Shown here: one piece after another, positions 13,834 to 23,278 of the stretch
How the letters are laid out: each line of letters begins with the position of its first letter
Numbering within the stretch: the stretch's first letter is position 1
Assembly (NCBI GenBank): GCA_949293165.1
Contig: CASFCW010000019.1
Location: 1-54,879 of the forward strand
Direction of reading: 5' to 3'
DNA: 54,879 nucleotides
Source: an uncultured bacterium
GTDB taxonomy: Bacteria > Bacillota > Clostridia > Oscillospirales > Oscillospiraceae
The notes under the pieces: model-generated
The model's input: the letters and a program-made list of their open reading frames with translations, nothing else
Database searches by the model: none
What the model was told of the DNA's origin: nothing
Program-made: the position numbers and the translations under genes

Positions 13834-16251
13834 TCACTGTCCCAGCCGGGTGCCTTTGGGCTGCTTCCCCACGGCAATAGGGCTGTCCAGGGTGTGGTCC
13901 GGCTCCCCGGCGGCGCCCAGGGGTACCAGGGCCTGGGCCAGCACCTGGTCGGCCCGCTCTACGGTGACAAACTGCAAAGCGGCCCGCACCGTCTGGTCGA
14001 TTTCCTCCAGGTCTTTTTCGTTATCGGCGGGGATAATCACCGTCTTGATGCCGTTGCGCATGGCGGCCATGGTCTTTTCCCGCAGGCCGCCAATGGGCAG
14101 AACCCGGCCCCGAAGGGTCACTTCCCCCGTCATGGCCAGGCCCCGGCGGACAGGGGCCCCGGTGAGGGCGGAGGTCATGGCGGTGGTAATGGCGATGCCG
14201 GCGGAGGGCCCGTCCTTGGGCACGGCCCCCTCCGGGAAGTGGACGTGGATGTCCTTGGTCTTGTAAAAGTCCTCCTCAATGCCCAGGCGGTCGGCCTGGC
14301 TGCGGATATAGCTGAGGGCGGCATGGGCCGACTCCTTCATCACATCTCCCAGGTTGCCCGTCAGCTCCAGCTTGCCGGAGCCAGGCACCACATTGACCTC
14401 CACCTCCAGCAGCTCACCGCCCACAGAGGTCCAGGCCAGGCCGTTGACCACGCCCACACGCTCCTCCAGCGCCTGCCGTTCCGGGTAGTAGCGCACAGGG
14501 CCCAGGTAGTCGTGGAGGTCTTTTTCTGTCAGGCGGATTACCTTGTCAGGGTCCTCCACCACCTGCATAGCGGCCTTCCGGCACACACCGGCCAGCTTCC
14601 GCTCCAGCACGCGGACGCCGGACTCCCGGGTATAGCCGGCGATGATCTCCCGGATGGCGTTATCAGACAGCTTCAGCTTGCCCCGGCTCAGCCCATGGCG
14701 CTTCATCTCCTTGGGCAGCAGGTGTCGCTTGGCGATTTGCAGCTTCTCCTCGTCGGTGTAGCTGGGCAGCTCGATGACCTCCATCCGGTCCAGCAAGGGG
14801 CGGGGGATGGTTTCGGTGGTATTGGCGGTGGTGATGAACATGACCTGGGACAGGTCGAAGGGCACCTCCAGGAAGTGGTCCCGGAAGGCGCTGTTCTGCT
14901 CCCCGTCCAACACCTCCAGCAGGGCGGCGGAGGGGTCGCCCCGGTGGTCGCTGCCCAGCTTGTCAATCTCATCCAGCAGCATCAGGGGGTTGCTGCTGCC
15001 CGCCTGGTTAATGGCGGCAATGATGCGGCCGGGCATGGAGCCCACATAGGTCTTGCGATGGCCGCGGATCTCCGCCTCGTCGCTGACGCCGCCCAGGGAG
15101 ATGCGGGCCAGCTTCCGGTTCATGGCCCGGGCCACCGACATGGCGATGGAGGTCTTGCCCACGCCGGGAGGGCCCACCAGGCAGATGATCTGCCCTTTCA
15201 GGTCGGGGGCCAGCTGCTTGACGGCCACAAACTCCAAAATGCGCTGCTTTACCTTTTCCAGGCCAAAGTGGTCGTGGTCCAGGGTCTTTCGCACCGCCTC
15301 CACGCTCACCCGCTCCTTGGTGTGTTTGCCCCAGGGCAGCTCCAGGCACACATCCAGGTAGCCCCGGAGCACACTGGCCTCAGAGGAGCTGTAGGGCTGC
15401 TTGGCCAGGCGGCCCAGCTCCTTTTCCAGCTTCTCCTTCACCGGCTGGGGCGCCTTCAGCTGGGCAATTTTCTGCTTGTACTCCCCCAGCTCGGAGTTGC
15501 CCCCCTCCCCTTCGCCCAGCTCGGCCTGGATGGCCTTCAGCTGTTCCCGAAGGTAGTAGTCCCGCTGGTTGTCCGACATCTGCTCCCGGGCCCGGTTCTG
15601 GATCTCCATGTCCAGGGACAGGATCTCCACCTCCCGGCTGAGCAGGCGGTGCAGCCGCTCCAGGCGGCGGGCGGGACGCAGCTCCTCCAGAATGGACTGC
15701 TTGTCCCCGTTGCGCATGGCGATGTTCTGGGCGATGAAGTCGGCGATGTAGCCGGGGTCCTCGCTGGCCAGCACGTTAATCAGCAGGTCCGGGGACGCCT
15801 TGGGGCTCAGCTCCAGATACTGCTGGAACAGCTCGTAGGTGGAGCGGATCACAGCCTCCGTCTTGGCGGAGTTGGGGGTGGGCTCCTCCTTGGGGATTTG
15901 GCGCACCTCCGCCTCCAGGTAGGGGGCGGTCCGCAGCAGCTGGACCAGCTCCCCCCGGTACAGGCCCTCCACCATCACCCGGACGTTGTCCCCCGGGGTG
16001 CGGAGGATCTGGCGCACGGCGGAGATGGTGCCAACCGTGTACAGATCCCGCTTGTCCGGCCGCTCCACGGAGATATCCTTCTGCCCCACCAGGAAGATGG
16101 GGTTTCCGGCGGTCATCGCCTCCTCCAGGGCGCGGACGGAGATGGCGCGGGATACGTCAAAGTGGATCAGCACGTTGGGAAAGACCGTCATCCCCCGCAG
16201 GGCGATGACAGGGATGGTGTCCACCTCTCCCGGCGTCCATTCTTTTTTCAT
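13834..16251 (-). CDS. lon: ATP-dependent Lon protease
   Basis: An 805-residue cytoplasmic AAA+ serine protease that degrades misfolded and regulatory proteins. The N-terminal LON substrate domain (about 12-205) is followed by a coiled-coil segment, the AAA+ module with Walker A GPPGVGKTS and Walker B MLLDEIDK, and the C-terminal protease domain with the Ser-Lys dyad (Ser in KDGPSAG near residue 683, Lys in GLREKTMAA near 725). Length is normal for LonA. The start MKKEWTPG at 16251 gives the family N-terminus; the longer frame is rejected. It lies downstream of clpX in one operon. Confidence 0.97.
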   Translation of the reverse strand: MKKEWTPGEVDTIPVIALRGMTVFPNVLIHFDVSRAISVRALEEAMTAGNPIFLVGQKDISVERPDKRDLYTVGTISAVRQILRTPGDNVRVMVEGLYRGELVQLLRTAPYLEAEVRQIPKEEPTPNSAKTEAVIRSTYELFQQYLELSPKASPDLLINVLASEDPGYIADFIAQNIAMRNGDKQSILEELRPARRLERLHRLLSREVEILSLDMEIQNRAREQMSDNQRDYYLREQLKAIQAELGEGEGGNSELGEYKQKIAQLKAPQPVKEKLEKELGRLAKQPYSSSEASVLRGYLDVCLELPWGKHTKERVSVEAVRKTLDHDHFGLEKVKQRILEFVAVKQLAPDLKGQIICLVGPPGVGKTSIAMSVARAMNRKLARISLGGVSDEAEIRGHRKTYVGSMPGRIIAAINQAGSSNPLMLLDEIDKLGSDHRGDPSAALLEVLDGEQNSAFRDHFLEVPFDLSQVMFITTANTTETIPRPLLDRMEVIELPSYTDEEKLQIAKRHLLPKEMKRHGLSRGKLKLSDNAIREIIAGYTRESGVRVLERKLAGVCRKAAMQVVEDPDKVIRLTEKDLHDYLGPVRYYPERQALEERVGVVNGLAWTSVGGELLEVEVNVVPGSGKLELTGNLGDVMKESAHAALSYIRSQADRLGIEEDFYKTKDIHVHFPEGAVPKDGPSAGIAITTAMTSALTGAPVRRGLAMTGEVTLRGRVLPIGGLREKTMAAMRNGIKTVIIPADNEKDLEEIDQTVRAALQFVTVERADQVLAQALVPLGAAGEPDHTLDSPIAVGKQPKGTRLGQ

Positions 16252-16339
16252 GGTACTCACTTCCTCTCTGGGAATGCCACGCAGCCCCGTGATCCGCGCA
16301 AAGGCGGCCACGGGGCGGCGGCAGGTGTCATCTGTTCAA

Positions 16340-17656
16340 TCAGCCCGCGGTCTTGCTTTTGGGCCGCTGGGCGGCACGATGGGGGGCGGGCTCCCCCAGC
16401 CGGGGCCGCTGGGTCCGCTGCGGGTCCCGCTCAATCTCCGGCTCGGCCCCCTCCAGGATGCAGGGGGCGGTAATGGTCACCTTCACAATGGTGGGGTCGG
16501 AGGGCACGGTATACATCACCTTGGACATAACCTCCTCCAAAATAGCCCGCAGGCCGCGGGCGCCGATCTTCCGCTCCACCGCCCGGTCGGCCACCGCCTC
16601 CAGAGCGTCCTGGGTGAAGTCCAGCTCCACCTGGTCGTACTCCATCAGCTTGCGGTACTGCCGCACCAGGGAGTTTTTCGGCTCGGTGAGAATCCGCACC
16701 ATGTCGTCCCGGCTGAGGGAATCCAGGGTGGTAATCACCGGCAGACGGCCCACCAGCTCGGGGATGATGCCGAACTTCAGCAGGTCGTGGGGCTGGATCT
16801 CCCGGAAGAGCTGGCCCACGTCCCGATCCTTCTTGCTCTGGATCTCCGCGCCGAAGCCCATGCTCCGCTTATCCAGCCGGTTTTCGATGATCTTGTCAAT
16901 CCCTTCAAATGCGCCGCCGCAGATGAAGAGGATATTTTTGGTGTTGATCTGGATGAACTCCTGGTGGGGGTGCTTCCGTCCGCCCTGGGGAGGCACGTTG
17001 GCCACCGTTCCCTCCAGAATTTTCAGCAGCGCCTGCTGCACGCCCTCGCCGGACACATCCCGGGTGATGGAGGTGTTCTCGCTCTTGCGGGCGATTTTAT
17101 CCATCTCGTCGATGTAGATGATGCCACGCTCAGCCAGCTCCACGTCGTAATCGGCGGCCTGCACCAGCCGGAGCAGGATGTTCTCCACGTCGTCTCCCAC
17201 GTAGCCCGCCTCGGTGAGGGTGGTGGCGTCGGCGATGGCGAAGGGCACCTTCAGCATCCGGGCCAGGGTCTGGGCAAAAAGGGTCTTGCCGCAGCCGGTG
17301 GGGCCCATGAGCAGGATGTTGCTCTTTTGCAGCTCCACATCCTCGTCCCCACCGAAGTAGATCCGCTTGTAGTGGTTGTAAACCGCCACGGACAGGGCCA
17401 CCTTGGCCTGCTCCTGGCCGATGATATACTGATCCAGCACCGCGTGGATTTCCTTGGGCGTGGGGATCTGGTCCAGATGCTCCTCCACCCGATCCTCCGG
17501 CTCCAGGACGTGCTCATCGTCCAGGATCTCCATGCACAGCTCCACACACTCGTTGCAGATGTACGCCCCCGGCCCCGCAATCAGGCGGCGCACCTGATCC
17601 TGATTCTTTCCGCAGAAGGAACAGCGGATGGGGCGCATGTCGTCATTTTTTGCCAT
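16340..17656 (-). CDS. clpX: ClpXP protease ATP-binding subunit ClpX
   Basis: A 438-residue unfoldase that feeds substrates to ClpP. The N-terminal C4 zinc domain (CSFCGKN...CNECVELC, about 12-40) binds adaptors and substrates. The AAA+ core has Walker A GPTGCGKT, Walker [11 protein letters not shown], and the pore and sensor motifs. The IGF-type ClpP-docking loop is expected around 265-275, where the text reads MGFGAEI. The C-terminal about 30 residues are a basic, Pro/Arg-rich extension not seen in most ClpX. It lies between clpP and lon. Confidence 0.97.
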   Translation of the reverse strand: MAKNDDMRPIRCSFCGKNQDQVRRLIAGPGAYICNECVELCMEILDDEHVLEPEDRVEEHLDQIPTPKEIHAVLDQYIIGQEQAKVALSVAVYNHYKRIYFGGDEDVELQKSNILLMGPTGCGKTLFAQTLARMLKVPFAIADATTLTEAGYVGDDVENILLRLVQAADYDVELAERGIIYIDEMDKIARKSENTSITRDVSGEGVQQALLKILEGTVANVPPQGGRKHPHQEFIQINTKNILFICGGAFEGIDKIIENRLDKRSMGFGAEIQSKKDRDVGQLFREIQPHDLLKFGIIPELVGRLPVITTLDSLSRDDMVRILTEPKNSLVRQYRKLMEYDQVELDFTQDALEAVADRAVERKIGARGLRAILEEVMSKVMYTVPSDPTIVKVTITAPCILEGAEPEIERDPQRTQRPRLGEPAPHRAAQRPKSKTAG

Positions 17657-17721
17657 TGATCATACCTCTAAACAGTTCTATGGCTGGGAAACGGGCGGGC
17701 AGCCCCTCCCCCAGGCGGCTT

Positions 17722-18309
17722 TTACCGCCGCTCGATTACCCGGTCGATCAGCCCGTACTCCAGGGCCTCCTGAGCGGTCATGAAGTTGTCCCGCTCGCAG
17801 TCGGCGGTAACTACCTCCACCGGCTTGCCGGTGTTGGCGGCCAGGATCTGGTTCATCCGCTTCTTGACCACTTCCAGCCGCTTCAGATGCAGAGCCATGT
17901 CGGTGATCTGCCCCTGGGTGCCGGCGGAGGGCTGGTGGATCATAATCTCCGCGTTGGGCAGCGCCAGGCGCTTGCCCTTGGTGCCGGAGGACAACAGGAA
18001 TGCCCCCATGCTGGCGGCCAGGCCGATGCAGATGGTGGACACGTCGCACTTGATATACTGCATGGTGTCATAGATGGCCATGCCGGCGGTTACAGAGCCG
18101 CCGGGGCTGTTGATATAAAACTGGATATCCTTGTCCGGGTCCTGGCTCTCCAGGTACAGCAGCTGGGCCACCACCAGAGAGGCAGTGGTATCGTTGACCT
18201 CCTCGGACAGGAAGATAATCCGGTCGTTCAGCAGCCGGGAGAAGATGTCGTAGGACCGCTCGCCGCGGTTGGTTTGTTCCACTACATAAGGGACTAAGCT
18301 CATGTTCAT
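17722..18309 (-). CDS. clpP: ATP-dependent Clp protease proteolytic subunit
   Basis: A 195-residue serine peptidase that forms the double-heptamer degradation chamber with ClpX. The triad is visible: Ser in [11 protein letters not shown], His in EIMIHQP, and Asp in the [11 protein letters not shown] region. The [14 protein letters not shown] oxyanion/handle motif is intact. MNMSLVP allows two starts; ATG at 18303 (MSLVP) is the usual family N-terminus and equally possible. It is the second gene of the tig operon. Confidence 0.97.
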   Translation of the reverse strand: MNMSLVPYVVEQTNRGERSYDIFSRLLNDRIIFLSEEVNDTTASLVVAQLLYLESQDPDKDIQFYINSPGGSVTAGMAIYDTMQYIKCDVSTICIGLAASMGAFLLSSGTKGKRLALPNAEIMIHQPSAGTQGQITDMALHLKRLEVVKKRMNQILAANTGKPVEVVTADCERDNFMTAQEALEYGLIDRVIERR

Positions 18310-18403
18310 ACTCCTTTATTCAGACCGTGATACCTCAGTATACCCGCCTGCCTGGAAATCCATTCCCCGCCTGCCAGAAAAAGGGGCGGGCTATAGGGAC
18401 AGG

Positions 18404-18427
18404 CCGGGGCGGCACAGGCCGCCCCGG
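18404..18427 (-). other. GC-rich hairpin between tig and clpP
   Basis: A perfect 10-bp stem (18404-18413 with 18418-18427, loop ACAG) without a following U tract on either strand. It may cause partial termination, mark RNA processing, or stabilise the tig message relative to clpPX. Confidence 0.55.
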
Positions 18428-18445
18428 ATCACTGCGTTGTTCCGA

Positions 18446-19861
18446 TTACTCGCCCTGGGTCTCCTCGGCGGTCTCCTCGGTCTTCTTTTTGCGGGTGCGC
18501 TTGGGCTTCTCAGCCCCGCCCTCGGCGCTCTCCTCCGCCTTCTTCTTCTTGGCGGCAGCCTTCTTGGGCTTCTCCTCGGCGGCGGGGGCCTCCCCCTCCT
18601 TGGCCTCGGACACCACCAGCTCAGAGGCCTTCTGCAGCCGCAGGTCGCGCTTGAGGGCGTCGGTGGAGACGGTGGCCTTCACCTGCTCGGCGGTGAGCTT
18701 GTACTGCTCGGCCAGCTTGGCCACCTCGGCCTCGCAGTCCTCGTCGGAAATCTGGATGTTCTCGGCGTCGGCCACGGCGTTCAGAGCCAGCTCCAGCTTC
18801 ACCTGGCGCTCAGCGGAGGGCTTGGCGGAGGCGCGCATCATCTCCACGGTCATGCCCATCATCTTCAGGTAGTCGTTCATGGACATGCCCTGGCTGGCCA
18901 TGCGCATGGAATACTCGTCCATGATCCGGTCCAGCTGGGTCTCGATCATGCCGTCGGGGATCTCAGCCTCCAGGTTGTCGGCCAGCTGATCCAGCACGGC
19001 GCTCTCGAAGGCCTCCTTGGCCTGGGCCTGGCGGCGCTGAGTCAGCTTCTCCCCCAGATCCTTCTTGAAGTCGGCCAGAGTCTCGAACTCGGACACGTCC
19101 TTGGCAAACTCGTCGTCCACCACGGGGGCCTGGGACTCCTTGACCTCGTTGACCTTTACCTTAAAGACCACAGCCTTGCCGGCCAGATCCTTCACGTAAT
19201 CCTCAGGGAAGGTGATGTTCAGTTCCTTCTCCTCGCCGGCCTTCATGCCGATGAGCTGGTCCTCGAAGCCGGGGACGAAGGAGCCGGAGCCGATCTCCAG
19301 GCTGTAGTTCTCGCCCTTGCCGCCGTCGAAGGCCACGCCGTTGTCAAAGCCCTCGAAGTCGATGACGGCGGTGTCGCCCATGTGGATCTCGCGGTCCACA
19401 GCGGCCAGGCGGGTGGCCCGGCGGATGTAGGGCTGCAGCTCGTTGTCGATGTCCTCATCGGTGACGGAGTTAATGGTCATGGGGGCGGTCAGGCCCTTGT
19501 ACTGGCCCAGCTTCACCTCGGGACGGACAGACACCAGGGCGGTAAACACCAGGCCGTCCTTGCCAACCTCCACAATGTCCATCACAGGGTGGCCCATATC
19601 CTCCAGGCCCTGCTCCTTCACAGCGGCCTCATAGGCGCCGGGGTAAACCTCGTTGACGGCGTCCTCATAGAACACGCCGGTGCCGTACATGCTCTCGATG
19701 ATCTTCCGGGGCGCCTTGCCCTTGCGAAAGCCGGGCACGGCGATGCGGGAGCGGTTTTTCAGATATGCCTTCTGGACGGCGGCCTCGAACTCAGCAGCCT
19801 CCACATGAATCGTCAGTTCGACGGTGCTTTTTTCTTTTTTCTCAACGTTGGTGACCTTCAT
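18446..19861 (-). CDS. tig: Trigger factor, ribosome-associated chaperone and prolyl isomerase
   Basis: A 471-residue chaperone that binds the exit tunnel and nascent chains. The ribosome-docking loop reads VPGFRKGKAPRKIIE (about 44-58), the FKBP-type PPIase domain follows near 155-245, and the helical arms fill the rest. Family members are about 430 residues; the extra about 45 C-terminal residues are a low-complexity Lys/Glu/Ala tail (EEKPKKAAAKKKKAEE...). It is the first gene of the operon, with a promoter in the gap upstream, so its transcription sets the level of ClpP, ClpX, Lon and YsxC unless internal promoters exist. Confidence 0.96.
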   Translation of the reverse strand: MKVTNVEKKEKSTVELTIHVEAAEFEAAVQKAYLKNRSRIAVPGFRKGKAPRKIIESMYGTGVFYEDAVNEVYPGAYEAAVKEQGLEDMGHPVMDIVEVGKDGLVFTALVSVRPEVKLGQYKGLTAPMTINSVTDEDIDNELQPYIRRATRLAAVDREIHMGDTAVIDFEGFDNGVAFDGGKGENYSLEIGSGSFVPGFEDQLIGMKAGEEKELNITFPEDYVKDLAGKAVVFKVKVNEVKESQAPVVDDEFAKDVSEFETLADFKKDLGEKLTQRRQAQAKEAFESAVLDQLADNLEAEIPDGMIETQLDRIMDEYSMRMASQGMSMNDYLKMMGMTVEMMRASAKPSAERQVKLELALNAVADAENIQISDEDCEAEVAKLAEQYKLTAEQVKATVSTDALKRDLRLQKASELVVSEAKEGEAPAAEEKPKKAAAKKKKAEESAEGGAEKPKRTRKKKTEETAEETQGE

Positions 19862-19940
19862 GTCATGATTCCTCCTGTTGGTGCGGCGCTCCTCGGCCCG
19901 CGAGCCGTCCCAGGCCGCGCCTGTATACTTTCAACACGGT

Positions 19941-19969
19941 ATTGTACCAGATATATTGCTGTTTGACCA
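19941..19969 (-). promoter_or_regulatory. Promoter of the tig-clpP-clpX-lon-ysxC operon
   Basis: TGGTCA (19964-19969), 17-bp spacer, TACAAT (19941-19946) on the minus strand, about 80 bp before tig. I see no clear CIRCE (HrcA) inverted repeat or CtsR direct repeat in the gap, so heat-shock control is not evident. Confidence 0.6.
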
Positions 19970-20001
19970 GAGTCTTTTTTGAAAAATCCGTAAATTTTTC
20001 C

Positions 20002-20688
20002 CTAGTCCAGGATTTTTTTGGGGGTAAAGCCGATATAGTCGGCGGCCACCAGGGTGTATTCCACCCCGTTCTGGGCCCCGGACACCGCCAGCCGGTGGCT
20101 GCCGCCGTGGAGGTGGCCGTAACAGCAGCGGCGCACCCCGTAGGCCGACAGCAGGTCCAGGATTTCCTGGCAGCGGTAGCCCTGGTACAGGGGCGGGTAA
20201 TGGAGGAAGCACAGCTTCTCCCGCTCCCCCGCCGCCTTCAGGGAGGTTTCCAGGCGCATCAGCTCCCGGTTGAAGATCTTGGCGTTGTGCCCCCCCTGAT
20301 CCTCCTCATAAAACCAGCCCCTGGTGCCGCACAGGGCTGTCTCCCCATAGAGGCGGCAATTGTTGTGCAGCAGCTCCAGGGTGGAAAAGCCGTTTTCCTG
20401 AAAAAACCGCTCCATCTTTGCCGCCGTGGTCCACCAGTAGTCGTGGTTGCCCTTGAGGATAACCTTCCGTCCCGGCAGGGCGTCCAGAAAGGCGAAGTCC
20501 TCCCTGGCCTGCTCCAGGCTCATGCCCCAGGACAGGTCGCCGCACAGCACCACCGTGTCCTCCGGCGTCAGGTTGGAAAACCCTTCCCGCAGCTTGTCCA
20601 CGTATCCCGTCCAGCCGCCGCCGAATATATCCATAGGCTTGTTGACACCAAAGGAGAGATGGGTGTCCCCGATGGCATAGAGGGCCAT
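20002..20688 (-). CDS. Calcineurin-like metallophosphoesterase
   Basis: A 228-residue cytosolic protein with the complete dinuclear-metal signature: GDTH near residue 7, GDLSWG near 50, GNHDYWW near 80, a central His in FLHYPP and GHLHGG near 195. Similar Firmicutes proteins are annotated as serine/threonine phosphatase-like or nucleotide phosphoesterases; the substrate is unknown. It starts 12 nt after the thrC stop and is probably cotranscribed with it, but there is no obvious functional link to threonine synthesis. Confidence 0.9.
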   Translation of the reverse strand: MALYAIGDTHLSFGVNKPMDIFGGGWTGYVDKLREGFSNLTPEDTVVLCGDLSWGMSLEQAREDFAFLDALPGRKVILKGNHDYWWTTAAKMERFFQENGFSTLELLHNNCRLYGETALCGTRGWFYEEDQGGHNAKIFNRELMRLETSLKAAGEREKLCFLHYPPLYQGYRCQEILDLLSAYGVRRCCYGHLHGGSHRLAVSGAQNGVEYTLVAADYIGFTPKKILD

Positions 20689-20700
20689 ACAAGTCCTCCT

Positions 20701-22185
20701 TTATTTCAGCATATCCAGCACCGCGTCCACCATATGGTCTTTCTCCACCACCTGGGTAAAGCGGATCTCCTTGCCACGGAGCCCCGCCAGCGGGGCGGGC
20801 ACGGGCTGGCCGGTGACCTGGCTGAGCTGATCCAGCAGATCCAGGCCCTCCTTCTGCTCCGTCACCCCAAGGGCAGTAAGTACGCTGTCGCAGAACTTGA
20901 AGGGGCTGGCGGTGGACACCACCAGGGCGGGGGTACGGTCCCCCGTCTCCTCCCGGTACTGCTTCAAGGCGGAGAAGGCCACGGCGGTGTGGGTGTCGAT
21001 GAGGTAATCCCGCCCGTCGTACATCTCCCGGATCATGGCCTGGGTGCCCTGGTCGTCGCAGCGGTAGCCCTTAAACACCCGCTGGATCTTCTCCCGCACC
21101 CGGTCGCTTACCCGGTAGCCCCCCCCTTGGTTCAGGTGCGCCATGTAGCCGGCCACCTCCTCCTGGTCCTGGGTCATGGCCAGCAGCAGCCGCTCCAGGT
21201 TGCTGGAGATCAGGATATCCATGGAGGGGGACATGGTGTTGTGGAAGGGGCGGTTGCGGTCGTACACGCCGGTGTTCAAAAACTCGGTGAGCACGTCGTT
21301 GGCGTTGGAGGCGCAGATGAGCTTGTCAATGGGCACCCCCATCTCTCTGGCGTAATAGGCGGCCAGGATGTTGCCGAAGTTGCCCGTGGGGACGCAGACG
21401 TTGATGGGCTGGCCCAGCTCCACGGCCCCGTCCCGCAGCAGGTCGCAGTAAGCGGAAACATAATAGACGATCTGGGGCAGCACCCGGCCCCAGTTGATGG
21501 AATTGGCTGAGGAGAAGAAATAGCCCCGGTCGGCCAGCTCCTGGCGGAGGGCCTCGTCGGAGAACAGGCGCTTGACCCCGGTCTGGGCGTCGTCAAAGTT
21601 GCCCACCACGGAGCACACCCCCACGTTGGCCCCCTCCTGGGTGACCATCTGGAGCTGCTGCACATCGGAGACGCCGTCCTTGGGGTAGAACACCAAAATT
21701 TTGGTCTTTTCCACGTCCCGGAAGCCCTCCAGGGCGCCCTTTCCCGTGTCGCCGGAGGTGGCCACCAGGATGCACACCGTTTTTTCCTCCTCCTGCTTGC
21801 GGAGGGAGGCGGTGAGCAGGTGGGGCAGCATCTGCAGGGCCATATCCTTGAAGGCGCAGGTGGGCCCGTGCCACAGCTCCAGGCAGTAGGTACCATCCTC
21901 CACCCGGCGCACCGGCGCCACGGCGGGGGTGTCGAACTTGTCGGGGCCGTAGGCGCTGCCGGCAAAGTCCGTCAGCTCCTTGACGGAAAACTCGTCCAGG
22001 AACAGCTTCATCACATAGACCGCCCGCTGCTGATAGGACATCTCCTTCAGCTCCTCCAGGGCACGTCCGGGCAGCTTGGGCAGGTAGGCCGGGGTGAGCA
22101 GCCCGCCGTCTGCCGCCAGCCCCTGGGCGATGGCCTGGGAGGCGGAATACTGGGGCTCACGTTGTCTTGTACTGACGTATTGCAT
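20701..22185 (-). CDS. thrC: Threonine synthase
   Basis: A 494-residue PLP enzyme that converts O-phospho-homoserine to threonine. The length and the N-terminal MQYVSTR-type start match the longer threonine synthases (E. coli and yeast type). The PLP-binding lysine is Lys113 in HGPTCAFKDMALQ; the phosphate loop is likely TSGDTGKGA near residue 163. No hom or thrB is adjacent. A promoter with a 70-nt leader precedes it; the leader contains a GGCAGG/CCTGCC hairpin but no T-box or Thr/Ile attenuator that I can recognise. Confidence 0.96.
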   Translation of the reverse strand: MQYVSTRQREPQYSASQAIAQGLAADGGLLTPAYLPKLPGRALEELKEMSYQQRAVYVMKLFLDEFSVKELTDFAGSAYGPDKFDTPAVAPVRRVEDGTYCLELWHGPTCAFKDMALQMLPHLLTASLRKQEEEKTVCILVATSGDTGKGALEGFRDVEKTKILVFYPKDGVSDVQQLQMVTQEGANVGVCSVVGNFDDAQTGVKRLFSDEALRQELADRGYFFSSANSINWGRVLPQIVYYVSAYCDLLRDGAVELGQPINVCVPTGNFGNILAAYYAREMGVPIDKLICASNANDVLTEFLNTGVYDRNRPFHNTMSPSMDILISSNLERLLLAMTQDQEEVAGYMAHLNQGGGYRVSDRVREKIQRVFKGYRCDDQGTQAMIREMYDGRDYLIDTHTAVAFSALKQYREETGDRTPALVVSTASPFKFCDSVLTALGVTEQKEGLDLLDQLSQVTGQPVPAPLAGLRGKEIRFTQVVEKDHMVDAVLDMLK

Positions 22186-22261
22186 GTGGATTCCTTCCTA
22201 TCATTCAGGATGGGCAGGGAATTCCTGCCATGGCTGCCAAAACCAGCAGTCTGCTCCCTTC

Positions 22262-22290
22262 ATTATGCCATTGAATGCCGGGCCGGTCAA
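22262..22290 (-). promoter_or_regulatory. Promoter of thrC
   Basis: TTGACC (22285-22290), 17-bp spacer, CATAAT (22262-22267) on the minus strand. It starts 16 bp inside the gap after the yraN stop codon, so thrC is transcribed separately from rnhB-yraN. Confidence 0.75.
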
Positions 22291-22305
22291 CCCCGAATCC
22301 CCGGC

Positions 22306-22674
22306 TTAAAAGGCGTTTTTCAGGTGGGTAATTTCAGGGTCTCTGGTGGAGATACCCTCTGAGGCCAGAATGTCCACCACGTCGAAACGGGGCTGGAGGC
22401 AGGTGGGGTGGGACTGGAGGTAAAGCATGGCCGCAGAGCGCAGCCGCTGCTGCTTCCGCCCGTCTACATACTCCGCCCCTGTGCCGAAGTCCCGGCTTTG
22501 GCGGAGCTTCACCTCCACAAAGCACAAGGCCCCCTTCCCCTGGACAATCAGGTCAATTTCCCCATACCGGCAGCTCCATCCGGCGGCCACCAGGCGGTAT
22601 CCCCGCCTGCGCAGGTACTCCGCCGCCTGGGCCTCCCCCCACCGGCCCAGCAGGCGGCTTCTCCCCCCGCTCAC
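22306..22674 (-). CDS. YraN family protein (UPF0102), predicted endonuclease fold
   Basis: A 122-residue protein of the YraN/UPF0102 family. The restriction-endonuclease-like core is present: GRWGEAQAAEYLRRRGY near 10-26, a CRYGEIDLIV strand near 36-45, and FVEVKLRQ near 52-59, giving the E-D-EVK catalytic pattern. No proven function exists for the family; association with rnhB is widespread. The GTG start overlaps the rnhB stop codon by 4 nt (GTGA), so the two genes are translationally coupled. Confidence 0.92.
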   Translation of the reverse strand: MSGGRSRLLGRWGEAQAAEYLRRRGYRLVAAGWSCRYGEIDLIVQGKGALCFVEVKLRQSRDFGTGAEYVDGRKQQRLRSAAMLYLQSHPTCLQPRFDVVDILASEGISTRDPEITHLKNAF

Positions 22675-23276
22675 AGGTTTTTCAGGAAGCTGCGGCGGTG
22701 GATGGGGCTGGGCCCGTACTGCCGCAGCAGCTCGTAGTGGAGCTTGGTGCCATAGCCCTTGTGCTTATCAAACCGGTATTCCGGGTACTCCAGGGCCAGC
22801 TCCTCCATCACCCGGTCCCGGCTCACCTTGGCCAGGATGGATGCCGCGGCGATAGACGCTGACAGGCTATCCCCCTTTACAACGCATAGATGGGGCAGGG
22901 TGATGGCGGCAGACCGCCCCTTGTCCCGGTTGCCGTCCACCAGGGCAAACCCCGCCGCCGGGTTCAGTCCCCGGATGGCCAGCTCCATGGCCTTCATCCG
23001 GGCGCTGAGGATGTCGGTTTGGTCAATCTCCTCCGCCGGCACGCTGGCCACGCTCCAGGCCAGGGCCCGCTGCTGAATGACGGGGAACAGGGCGTCCCGC
23101 TTTTGGGCGGACAGCTTTTTGGAGTCGTTGAGCCCGGGGATCTCCTCCCCCAGGGGGAGGACCACCGCCGCGGCATACACCGGCCCGGCCAAAGGCCCGG
23201 CCCCGGCCTCGTCGCAGCCGCACACCAGGCCCAGCCCCCGCTGGGCCGCCTCCCGCTCATAAGTCCACAGATCCAT
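22671..23276 (-). CDS. rnhB: Ribonuclease HII
   Basis: A 201-residue enzyme that nicks RNA-DNA hybrids and embedded ribonucleotides. Carboxylates lie in CDEAGAGPLAGPV (about 21-33), in LNDSKKLS, and in FALVDGN. The usual Gly-Arg-Gly loop that reads the ribose-DNA junction is Gly-Ala-Gly here, which may lower junction specificity. ATG at 23276 follows AGGAGG by 7 nt; the upstream TTG is part of that spacing. It overlaps yraN and starts 3 nt after the rbgA stop. Confidence 0.95.
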   Translation of the reverse strand: MDLWTYEREAAQRGLGLVCGCDEAGAGPLAGPVYAAAVVLPLGEEIPGLNDSKKLSAQKRDALFPVIQQRALAWSVASVPAEEIDQTDILSARMKAMELAIRGLNPAAGFALVDGNRDKGRSAAITLPHLCVVKGDSLSASIAAASILAKVSRDRVMEELALEYPEYRFDKHKGYGTKLHYELLRQYGPSPIHRRSFLKNL

Positions 23277-23278
23277 GG

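Noticed and set aside
13627..16473. A 948-codon plus-strand frame
   Set aside because: It is antisense to lon and ysxC, has the same compositional bias as other shadows and no domain pattern.
22185..22255. T-box or attenuator leader for thrC
   Set aside because: The 70-nt leader is too short for a T-box and has no run of Thr or Ile codons or terminator.
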